This document shows positions 33,347-42,993 of a stretch of DNA of 64,000 nucleotides, piece by piece. This stretch comes from Skeletonema tropicum (Eukaryota > Bacillariophyta > Thalassiosirophyceae > Thalassiosirales > Thalassiosiraceae): positions 4,464,001 to 4,528,000 of the forward strand of contig CM074131.1 of assembly GCA_037178625.1 (NCBI GenBank), read 5' to 3'. Made by a program: the position numbers and the translations under genes. Position 1 is the first letter of the stretch. Each line of letters opens with the position of its first letter. The notes beneath the pieces are model-generated. The model did not search any database. It was not told the DNA's origin and was given only the letters and a program-made list of their open reading frames with translations.

Positions 33347-34639
33347 CACACCGATATCTCTCACAAAATTTTTATTGAGCAACTTACGGAGGCTTTTATC
33401 ATCTTTAATTTTTTTGCTGTACTTTCCATCCTTGGTCATTAGAGCCGCAACCAATCCACAAACGTGGGGAGTAGCCATGGAAGTTCCTGTAGAAAAGAGA
33501 GGGGATCATTGATGATTGTGAGATAATGTGGCAGGTGTTGCTGTTGCAATAAGGATTGATTGCTTTTACTCTATCTATCCTTATCACCAGACATTCAAAA
33601 TGCATACAAACAGTATCTAACATAAGATTTCTAGAAAGGCTTACCACTCATTTGTTGAAGTCCTCCGCCTGGCTTAAAGCTGTGGACGTCCTCCCCGATA
33701 CCTGAATAGTCGACTTGAGCATTGCTGTTAGAAAACCATGCAACTGGAAGACCCTCGTACTTGCCTACTGCTGCGATGCTGAGGACCTCTTTCCTCATCG
33801 CAGGCCAGCTATTCATGGGAGCAAAAAAGGGCATCCAAAGGAAAAGTGTCAGAAATGAGAATGTGAAGAAATGAAGGACAAATAAATCATGTTGCTTGAA
33901 TCTTGTCAACTTCTTACCTCCGTTCGTTTGTGAGAATATTGTCATCTCCTTCGTTTCCAGCTGCGACAATCATATGAACTTTGTTCTTTTTAGCATATTT
34001 GATAGCTTTTCCGATTTCCCAGCTTGCAACTGGACCTCCAAGAGACATGTTGATGACATCACATCCATCGTCCACAGCCTGGTAGATTGATCTTGCAATA
34101 CTGGTATCTATCCCATTCCCTTCCGCACCAAACACACGAAAGTCGTAGAGCTCTGCCTCAGGTGCCATCATGTGGATAGTGCCTGCTACATGAGTACCAT
34201 GGTCATCCTCAGATAGAGGAGTGCCATAGCGATGCCAAATTTGCTCCTTCACTTGGCCATGAAAGCCGGTATGATCAGCGTCGACTCCACTATCAATAAC
34301 AGCCACTTTTACACCTTTGCCGGTCAGGCCAGCGGCGCGAAGCTTATTGGCGCCAGTCATTACGACACCAAGAGGGAGGTTGTCAAAGAAAGCCTCGTCA
34401 TCGACGTCCACCTGCTCAGCGCTCGCCGGCTTCCTGATGACTTTGGGTCTCACAATCGCGTCTTCCTTGTTGTCAACAGCCATGATGAGAGGCTGCGCTC
34501 CAATGCTGACGCCTGTTGGAGTGGCAACGCTGAGAGCAGATGAGCGAGAGCGATGAGTCCTCGCTAGGCCAGGTCCGAAGGCGAGGACAGTGGGTGCTGC
34601 TACTGCAGCAAGAGAGAGGGCGATGGGAGAGATCTTCAT
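33242..34639 (-). CDS. Subtilisin-like serine protease, plastid-type presequence
   Basis: Exons 34639-33918, 33808-33645 and 33486-33242 (GTAAGA...TAG; GTAAGC...CAG) join in frame to 376 residues. The ORF also runs to a TTG at 34663, but the first ATG is 34639. The presequence is a hydrophobic signal (Met-Lys-Ile-Ser...Val-Leu-Ala) followed by Phe-Gly-Pro and a basic Ser/Arg stretch, matching the diatom A-F cleavage motif for plastid import. The catalytic triad of family S8 is complete: Val-Ile-Asp-Ser-Gly (Asp), Asp-His-Gly-Thr-His-Val-Ala-Gly (His), the oxyanion Asn in Ala-Ala-Gly-Asn, and Gly-Thr-Ser-Met-Ala-Thr-Pro-His (Ser). The catalytic Gly|Thr-Ser is split exactly by intron 2. Probably a plastid stroma or thylakoid protease; targeting is inferred. 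Confidence 0.88.
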
Positions 34640-34663
34640 GTTCTTATTCTTCTTGGCAATCAA

Positions 34664-36176
34664 CTACTTAAGTAGAATGATTTTGTTTTATGGGATGGCT
34701 GTTGGATTTTGTTTTGATGAATTTGAGAACACCACAGTAGCAAGCAACAATTTGAGAACACCACAGCAAGCAACAGATGGATCCAAATCCAAATCCAACA
34801 CAACGGTTCACCCTCCCAAATTTAACGTCTTTCGTCATTTTTCCTCTTTTTTGTCACATTATAGTATTACGACACATATAAAGACACTTAATCAGCAAGT
34901 TCAATCTTAGTTAAAATGTGTCACATCGTGAGACTTATTCAAAAAGTCTCAGAGACGCTAAACCGAAAACGGTCGCCGTGAACCGTCGTGTCAAGATCCA
35001 AGATCCAAGATCCAAGATCCAAAGAATGTTGCATGCAGTTTCTCAGACGTGGACGGGGCTGCCAGCCGCGCAAGGACCTCAACTCTAGAGAGCGGGGAAC
35101 AGGGCACATAAAGCAGCGGGGAATGCGGCAAGGATTGGGGTTGGTTAGCCACGTCTGTTGACGCGTAGCGGCCTTCTTGTTGAGGTCGTGGGTGCGTCGT
35201 ACATCACTCAATCAAGTCAAGTTTAAGTGGGAAACATTAACAGATAGAAGTAAGAAATATCCAAATAACCTTAGTGAACTAAAGAAGAACGTGAAACCGA
35301 GAGAAGAACCACAATCTGTATTATTTCACCGTTTCCACCAACACACGCAACATCCATGATATCCCTGTTCATATCCCATCTAAACCCCCTTCAAAGCTCC
35401 CGTCACCCGTACCAAGACGGTTGCGTGTGGACACTGCGAGACAACGGAGGTCATGTCGAGAGACACGGCGGTAGCAAATCTCCTGGACGTTATTACATGT
35501 CATCACGTCATTACGTCAAGCAGACACAAAGGAAATAAAGACAAAATGGAACTCAGTGACAAACTTTAGTAAGCAGCGCATAAAAAATTCGAGTCTCTGC
35601 CAACAGCAATGCTATTGATGATCAACTTCGACAGTGATTGCTTTGACAGTAGATTGATAAATTTGCTGACAAACAAATGTTGTAAGCTTGCTGGATCATT
35701 GCTTTCTTCCAGCCAAATCTTGTACGTATGTAAGTACATATGTATACTTAGTGGATCTGTAAGTGATCGAGATGCGTTGGCGGTACTGGATCCTAATACC
35801 TGATCACGGATGGCTTCAACCCACACTCTCTTCGCGCCTACATATGTATTGTACCTGTCGCCGCAAAAACACATCCTCATGTTGCATGCTGTCCTCTGTT
35901 ACTTATTATTTGCATGTGTTGTCGATGTTGTATCATTGGCGAAACCTTTTTATTATTTCATGATGGCGTCTAAACGCAGCGAAGAAGATAAAAATACTGT
36001 GGCTGATGCTGATGCTGTGGATGACTCTAATGATGATTGTGACGATGTAAATGTAAAGAAATGTTCGATCATGTTTTATACGCACATGTCTTTCTTTACA
36101 CTTCTTTATCTCTATCTATTAAGTTTGATTTTTTGTTGAAAATTGAAATCATATCAGCATTGATCATACTGTCAAC
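34664..36176. other. Intergenic region, no gene recognised
   Basis: 1.5 kb with only short domain-free frames. Contains a fourfold AAGATCC tandem repeat at about 34995-35020. Confidence 0.4.
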
Positions 36177-37172
36177 TCACGCCATATCAACAGCATCTCC
36201 ATCCTTTTTTGCATCCTCTTCCCGAGTGGCACCAGTAACAACGAAGCCTTCGTCTACATCATGAGAAAGAGCCTTCGTCTCGCTCTCATGTGTGGCACTA
36301 TCGCTATCACCAGCAGCTCTGTATGGATTGAACTGAGGCTTGACAAGCATAGCCATACGAAGTACAAGTTGAACCGGAATAATGATTGCACCTACTGCAA
36401 AAGCAGCATAGCGAACACCATTGATTGTTTGTTGAGTGAATGTCTCAACGATTAGATCATTCGGAGATGCCAACTCAACGTAAATGTAGCCGAATGCCCA
36501 TGCCAAGACACATGCGATGGTCCAGTTGGGTCTCTGAGGATAAAACAAAACCCACACAGAAATTGCATGAAGCACTGCCAGGCACACAATGGCTAATGCC
36601 AGTTGCATATCTGCGGGAGCGCTCGAGGCAACCGCTTGGACATTCACATTTAGTGCACTTGCAGCAGTGATCCAGCCCCCGTGGAGTGCAAATGGGAATC
36701 GCAAGAGCCAAAACTCCACAAAGCTATTGTCTGATTCGGTGTAGTATTGTGAATACAATAGTGCCATCAAGGATGCATAGAGAGCCAACATGAATGCCAA
36801 AGAAGCAGGAATGATTTCGTAGGCAAATGAAAATGTCCACCCGATTTGCATAGCTGTTACAATGCAATACCAATAGGAGACTCCCTCTTGAACCATAGGT
36901 GTTGCACGAAACTTGGGAAATAGCTGCACAATTGTGAATAGCAGTTGAAACAAGAAAATAACGATCCAGATCCTGAATGCACCTGAATCGGGTGTGACGA
37001 TGGTTTGGTACTTGTCGGATAGATCTCCGTTCGTCGGTGTTCCTAGAAGTCCTGCCGTTCCTACGCCATATGTAAAGAAGGTGTTGAGGATGTAGGCTGC
37101 GACGTTGGCCCAGTTTTTGAGGTTGAGACGTTTAGTCTCTGTTGATGATGATGATTTGCAAGATGAAAGCAT
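36177..37172 (-). CDS. Multi-pass membrane protein, uncharacterised algal family
   Basis: 331 residues, ATG at 37172, single exon. Hydropathy by eye gives about eight or nine membrane segments between residues 20 and 290. Conserved-looking motifs include Asn-Trp-Ala-Asn-Val-Ala-Ala-Tyr, Thr-Tyr-Gly-Val-Gly, Lys-Tyr-Gln-Thr-Ile-Val-Thr-Pro, Arg-Ile-Trp and Tyr-Trp-Tyr, with Trp/Phe-rich helices. The arrangement recalls TspO-like or other Trp-rich membrane proteins, but no substrate can be assigned. The soluble C-terminal tail (~50 residues) is acidic. It diverges from the LRR gene: the two ATGs are 446 bp apart. Confidence 0.7.
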   Translation of the reverse strand: MLSSCKSSSSTETKRLNLKNWANVAAYILNTFFTYGVGTAGLLGTPTNGDLSDKYQTIVTPDSGAFRIWIVIFLFQLLFTIVQLFPKFRATPMVQEGVSYWYCIVTAMQIGWTFSFAYEIIPASLAFMLALYASLMALLYSQYYTESDNSFVEFWLLRFPFALHGGWITAASALNVNVQAVASSAPADMQLALAIVCLAVLHAISVWVLFYPQRPNWTIACVLAWAFGYIYVELASPNDLIVETFTQQTINGVRYAAFAVGAIIIPVQLVLRMAMLVKPQFNPYRAAGDSDSATHESETKALSHDVDEGFVVTGATREEDAKKDGDAVDMA

Positions 37173-37617
37173 TTGTTCTTTGGTGAGCGAGTTGATCTTA
37201 TTTGTTGTTGTTTGCTCTTGTGAGTTGTTTTCGTTTGTTGTGATTTAATTTTATGAGCACTTTTTACTGGGTGAAATCAAACGTGCACGCGTTGAATTAT
37301 TTCTCAGCCGGCGAGGTCATAACTGTCTTGTAATAAGATCAAGTGATAGTGTCAGAGTAAAGTGATGGCAAAGTTGTTAGTCCCCTTTGGCGGTGGTCGT
37401 GCTTTCAGGATGAGGGCGTATCTTTTGTGAGCTGGTGGTGACGCCTTGGGGCATTCCCATTTTTTGAACTGACGTCAGCGTTCCATGGAGTTCGCGAACC
37501 TGCCTCGAGCACAGATAAAAGGATTATCCTTATGTATTTTCATTTTGGTCATACGTCATACATACTTATCGATTTGTAACACTTCGTTCTGGAATTACGA
37601 GAAGTTGTTACAACGGG
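37173..37617. promoter_or_regulatory. Divergent promoter between membrane protein and LRR genes
   Basis: Holds the 5' regions of both genes. 37425-37607 is a near-copy of 7190-7357 and carries a palindromic TGACGTCA at 37470-37477, about 145 bp upstream of the LRR ATG, a good candidate bZIP site. Confidence 0.5.
37425..37607 (+). repeat. Dispersed promoter repeat, copy at LRR gene
   Basis: Partner of 7190-7357, with one ~10-bp insertion relative to it. It ends 10 bp before the start codon. Confidence 0.75.
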
Positions 37618-40449
37618 ATGTTACCGTCTGAATTTGAAGCACAAGACGCTGAAGGCAATAGCGACACCGGCAGCGGCAACAACTTGGAAGAGAGGGAGAA
37701 AACGGAAGGACATCTCTTAGCGGATCATCCGTTAAGAGATAACATGGTAGGCGACACCGATAGTAGCGGTATAGGCAGCGGTCAGCTCAAGACTCCTGAG
37801 GACCAACGTGACTACATGAAGGACACAACATCATCTGATGTGATGCAGGAAGAAAAGACACATGATGCGCTCCAAAATAATGATATTGAGGACGCCGCAG
37901 ACGAAGAAATTGCACCTCATGTGCGCGAAGATGGGCAGCAAGAAAATCAGGAGACTACGACATTACCTCAAAATGGAACTATTGCCGAGATCCCCGATCA
38001 AGGAAATAATAATAACATCAATGCCAATGCGGCTCGCGGCCAGAATGTTCGAGAAGTCATTCCTAACGACGACGATAGTGTTGAGTCAATCGTCGCACCA
38101 GGATTCTGTTTCATCCCCGGCCCTGACTACACTGGCGTGGGAATTTTCGCGGGCTACGAATCCGCTGATGCCGAAGATGAAACCAACATTGATGAGGGGC
38201 GCGCCGTGCTGCACGGATTTCTACCCGACGATGATCCGTCACGTCGGAGAAGATCGAATAATGTTGAGAGTTTAGAGGAGCGTGTGCAGAGACTTATTGA
38301 TAATGCTGTCACTTTGGATGATGCGGCAGTAAGGGCAATCCCTATTGAGGAAGGTGGTGATGAGGAAAACAATAGTTTGGAAGCTGCACAAAGTAATGGG
38401 TCAGGGGATGAAGATGAAGCAGAGAAGAGTGACAGTTCTTCTTTGCTTTGGTATCTCCCGCTTTTGATGATAGTGATAGCTGGCTGTATTATTTTGGCAA
38501 TTGCTCTTCCACTAAGTTTGCGGGGGGATGCAGAAAACGCATCAACCGATGCAGAAGCTTCGTTAAGCGATGCTGTTTGTCTGCCGGGTGGAGTGGATGC
38601 ACGGTTCGAGCTGGCGAAATCAATCCTCTCCAGTATTACGTCACCAGATTTGCTAGAGGACATTTCAACTCCCCAGGGTAAAGCAATTCGATGGGTAGTC
38701 TGTGAAGATTCCATTTCTGTCCAACTTCTCGGGAATCAAGATGCCTCTACCGGGGATCTCCCAAAGCAGAAGCATGGTTTCCGACTCAGTGGGGATGCAG
38801 GGGAAGAGCAAGTAACTAGGCGGTATATTCTGGCAACAGTGATGTATTCCACCTCCCAAGTTAGTCCTTGGGCAGATTCGCTGAATTTTTTGTCTCCAGA
38901 TCTGCATGAATGTAATTGGCACAAGAATTACACGAGAGGAAATTTTCCTTTTGGGGGTAAGTCATTATTGATATCGTATAGCATTCATGTGTTTGCAGTC
39001 AATTGCTTACGCTTACGCGCTTTCACTTCACCTTTTCTACACAGACTTTGATCCAGTTGGGGTAATTTGTATCATAGACAAAGGAGAGCTTTCCTCGCCA
39101 ATACAAATTCACGACGAGTTCCTCTTGAATGATGAGAATTATCCCCTGAGATATTTGGAATTCAATTTTCGAAGTAAGTCTCAATAGCTATTCTCTCCCC
39201 TTATACTTATATTTATGGCCAGAGTTTTCTAATTAAATGTCATTCATTTGCGTAGTTGATAATAACCTGAATGGGCCACTACCTCCAGAGTTTGGATACT
39301 TGATCGATCTCAAGACCATAGGGCTTGAAAATAACATCCAGTTGACTGGTCAGCTTCCTCAAACAATGGGGAACATGACTAGCCTACATAGTTTATCCCT
39401 CATCTTGAATGGACCGACATTCGGCGGAGAGCTCCCAAGTTCTTTGTTTCGATTGCCGAATCTCAAATACATTCATGTGGAGGCTAACTTGTGGGACAAG
39501 TGGAGTCTTCCCTCAAACGTTGAGATTGATGACGATGCGCAGCTTGAGCAACTTGTCTTGACAAGAAACAATTTCGCTGGCACTATTCCGACTTGGATTG
39601 CACAGCTCAATCATCTGCAGACGTTGGATCTGTCAATGAACAATTTTCATGGATCAATCCCGGCAGGAATCGGTAACCTCTCTTCCCTCAACTATCTCAA
39701 CCTGATGGAAAACAATCTCACTGAAACAATTCCATCTACTCTTGGAAAGTTGGCTGAGATTGAATTTCTCATATTTAGTAATAACAAGCTACAAGGAGAG
39801 CTACCGACTGCGATTGGAAATCTCCAAACGCTACAGCTTCTTGATGTGGGGTCTAATGAGATGACGTCAACGATACCTTCTTCTTTTGGAAACCTTGAGA
39901 GCTTGAGTAAGTATATCATTGATGAAACTTCTTGTACCCAAAGCTTCCTACGAAACAGTATCTTACATCATTTCTCTTTGCCTCGCAGAGTACCTCGTGC
40001 TAGAATCAAACAGATTTAATGGTGCCGTCGATGTTTTAGAATCAATGAAGAACTTGACCATTCTACTGATCAGATCGAATTTATTTAGTGGAACTCTTCC
40101 TGAAGGATTGTTTTCTGAAACATCTGACAGTGTTGCCGTAGACATTGGGCACAATAACTTTACAGGTTCCCTTCCTTCTAGCTTTGTAAATATGAGCAAC
40201 CTAGTCTCGATCATCGGTGCAAAGAATTCATTTGCCGATGGAGCTACACAGACAGCCGTTTGTGACAACACTTCGTTGTTGGTTATGGATTGTGATGCTT
40301 GCGAATGTTGCGAGGTTTGCTGCGACAGAGAAAATGATTTGTGTGACTTTCAATTGGATGCGGGAAGGCTCCTAGGATATCATTGTGGAACGTGGATTGC
40401 ATTTTGTCTAAAGCAGGCTGAATATTATGCTGGATTTGGTTTGTATTAG
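37618..40449 (+). CDS. Single-pass membrane leucine-rich repeat protein
   Basis: Four exons, 37618-38956, 39045-39173, 39256-39906 and 39989-40449, all joined in phase 1, give 859 residues. The first ~270 residues are acidic, Asn/Glu/Asp-rich and lack a signal peptide. A single hydrophobic segment (Leu-Leu-Trp-Tyr-Leu-Pro-Leu-Leu... about residues 278-303) follows, so the protein is probably type II with its C-terminus outside. The external part has a receptor-like N-terminal cap and plant-type LRRs (Leu-x-x-Leu-x-Leu-x-x-Asn-x-Phe/Leu-x-Gly-x-Ile/Leu-Pro) over about residues 495-765, closed by a Cys-rich cap (Cys-Asp-Ala-Cys-Glu-Cys-Cys...). No kinase domain. Similar LRR membrane proteins occur in several diatoms; a role in surface recognition or adhesion is inferred. 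More 3' exons cannot be excluded. Confidence 0.8.
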
Positions 40450-41540
40450 GTGTTTAATTCCAAAAGGGCCGAGAAATGATATAGAATTATGAATATCACG
40501 AAAGAGGGGCATTCGTGGAGAATCACGTCTTTGCTTTTGTGAGCGACTATTGGAGCTTAAAGCGGATTCAATATATGGAAGGTAACAAGGTGGAGAAAGA
40601 GGAGGAGGATCTACAAGAGCAGCCGTCGCTGCCAAGGACATGGAAGATTTTGCATCTCGAAGTGAGACAGCAAAGTGAGGAAATAGCATGTTAGAGAGAT
40701 TGATATTGAGCGATAGAAGTGACGTCAGATAGCGATAGATATCAGGTTCACGAGTGAACAGTTAGTCCACGACAACAGTCCACGACACAAGATCCATCAC
40801 ACAAAATGATAAGACGAGTCGATGAGCTCATCAATTCCAACAATCCATCAATTCCAAATCCAGATCGATAATACTGAATAAGTAATAGATTGTTACATCT
40901 CAAGAACTGCATAGGATAGTATCACTTTCGTCTCCTATAGTTCTGTACTCTATTTGCAGTACTGCTGTGCTCAGAGTATTTCAACAATTTAACGTTTGCT
41001 GTATTCGAGTAACTTCGAAGTTCAGAACTGAGAGTGAGGTAAGAGCTCTGTGCTAAGGTAGAGAGTAACTGAGAAAGGAAGAGTGGGGAATTGTCCGGTG
41101 AAGATCGTGAAGACTTGAAGAAAGAAGGGTGCACATACCAAGAGGGTATAGAGCAGGTAGTGTCTAGGAAGGGCATTGCATCGTGAAGAAATCTTCGTTA
41201 CCACTTGATAGCTTGAAGTGGAAAAGCATCGATTGGGAAGGGAGTGTGTTAATTTATCGTTCAGTGGAACAGTAGAGAACGGCGACGGTTCAAACAATAG
41301 CTTGAGGAGATAGCATCGACGGAAGCTGAAGGAAAAGCATTGGCTCTGTAGTATCAAAGGGAAGCATCGACGGATAGCTTCAAAGGGAGGCACAGAGGCA
41401 GAACATCGGAGGAGAGACTCACTGGAGGTTTAAACACGAACTGAATTGACATTGGAAATAGGAAGAGACACTGAGTGGACGTGGTGTGCAACATTTCGTG
41501 GCTCAGTTAGAAGAGTGGAATAGGACAGAAGGAATTAATC
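40450..41540. other. Region upstream of a Copia gag fragment
   Basis: Purine-rich on the plus strand from about 41040, like the untranslated leader of a Copia element, but I cannot define an LTR here. No gene supported. Confidence 0.4.
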
Positions 41541-42089
41541 ATGCCATCGCAGACTGATAGATATTCAGTCGGTCAAATGACAACAAGACGACTGGTAATA
41601 TTTGATGCACAGAATGCAGCATCATTTGAACCATGGTCACAACAATTTCATGCCCTGAATGATAAGTCGAGAGGATGGAAGGGTATCATGCTAGGAAAGG
41701 TGGATGTACCAACCAAGGATGAAGTTGATAAGGCGATGGCTACAGCTGAGAAAGATAGAACGGTCGATGACATCGACACAATAGCAAGGCACAAGGCCAA
41801 CATTGATTGCTATGACAACATGATTCTCTCAATGGACGTGAGTACAACTGCGGGAAGACTGGCGTATCATTTGGTCAGGACATGCAAGAAGCCAGAGTAT
41901 CCAGATGGCAACTGCTACATGGCATACGAGAAGCTTGTATCGTACACGGCAACGTTTTCAGGCTGTGGGGTGCAAGTCAGGTCACATGAGGTCACGAAAA
42001 GCGCAAGTCAGAACCACGGAGGAATGGTACATTGGCAGTACATTGGCGATGGTCTCCACGCAATATTTGTCGCCAAGAGCGTGATATGA
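41541..42089 (+). pseudogene. Truncated Copia-type Gag fragment
   Basis: 182 codons from ATG 41541. After a short leader the protein has the Copia Gag pattern: Phe-Glu-Pro-Trp-Ser-Gln-Gln-Phe...Gly-Trp-Lys-Gly-Ile-Met-Leu-Gly, a long acidic/basic helix, Asn-x-x-Ala/Cys-Tyr-Asp-Asn-Met-Ile-Leu-Ser, and Gly-Asn-Cys-Tyr-Met-Ala-Tyr-Glu-Lys-Leu. The zinc knuckle, protease, integrase and reverse transcriptase are all absent, and the homology ends near 41960. It is a decayed fragment of a CoDi-like retrotransposon, about 900 bp upstream of the CMPK2-like gene. Confidence 0.65.
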
Positions 42090-42993
42090 CAGATCACGGT
42101 ACATTGTAAAAGCTGTCACATGTGACGGTCGCAAAGACAATATGATAGTGATAGCACATCGGCAACTTGCTTTGTATCGGACGCTGCACTGCTATCCACT
42201 GCAAGCCAAAACGTAAATATATTCATAACAGCATGCTGAATCTGTCTCTGAAGTGGTGTGGATGGATTCGCCGTCTGGAAGCGTGAGGAGCATGGAGCGC
42301 ACATCATGTGATGAACGACATAATGATCGTCGCTCGACATCAATGAGAACATACACGGCGAACGACGTTGCCGTCTCTACCACCGAGAAAAGGCACAAGC
42401 AATGAAACATATTCATTTATTCATCAATGGATGCGTCGAGACTGTTGTGTCTTGTGCATCCAACACACTTGTTAGATGTTACGGAAGCGGGCACATCTCA
42501 TAGCAAAATGCATCCACACGCAACAAGCAGCATCTTCTATGAACACCAACACCAACAATATATGAGAATCGTATATTTATGCTATTTGGAGTCTTGGTGG
42601 CGACGGGGAAGGTTCAAGAGCGTACTATATCGATGCATAATATTTGAGCGACGAAAGCAATACACATACTATCCAACTCTCCTTGACGGGCAGCAGTGTA
42701 CAACTCATTGAAGATTCAACAGTAGCAAACAGAGTCTCCATTCGCGGCAATAGATTAGAGGATCATACAAGCCAATTGCAGGCGATGCTGATAGAAATGT
42801 AACAAAGTTCAAGCCTTACTACAATAGTTTGAGTCTCTGTTGGATGCGAAATACTACGCAAACTCCTCTTTTATCGACTCTTGCTTTGGGTTTAAATCTA
42901 GTCGTAGACTCTAGTTGAATTAGATGATACTTCAGTCACCTATTCGAGAAGAGTGGTGACGATTCATTGCATTCTGTGATAGAATTGTTGCAG
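42090..42993. promoter_or_regulatory. Upstream region of the CMPK2-like gene
   Basis: 900 bp with no supported gene; must contain the promoter of the kinase gene. No TATA box or recognised stress element could be assigned. Confidence 0.35.

Noticed and set aside
38154..38714. 186-codon minus-strand frame
   Set aside because: Antisense to the acidic N-terminal part of the LRR gene, which has clear exon structure and homology.
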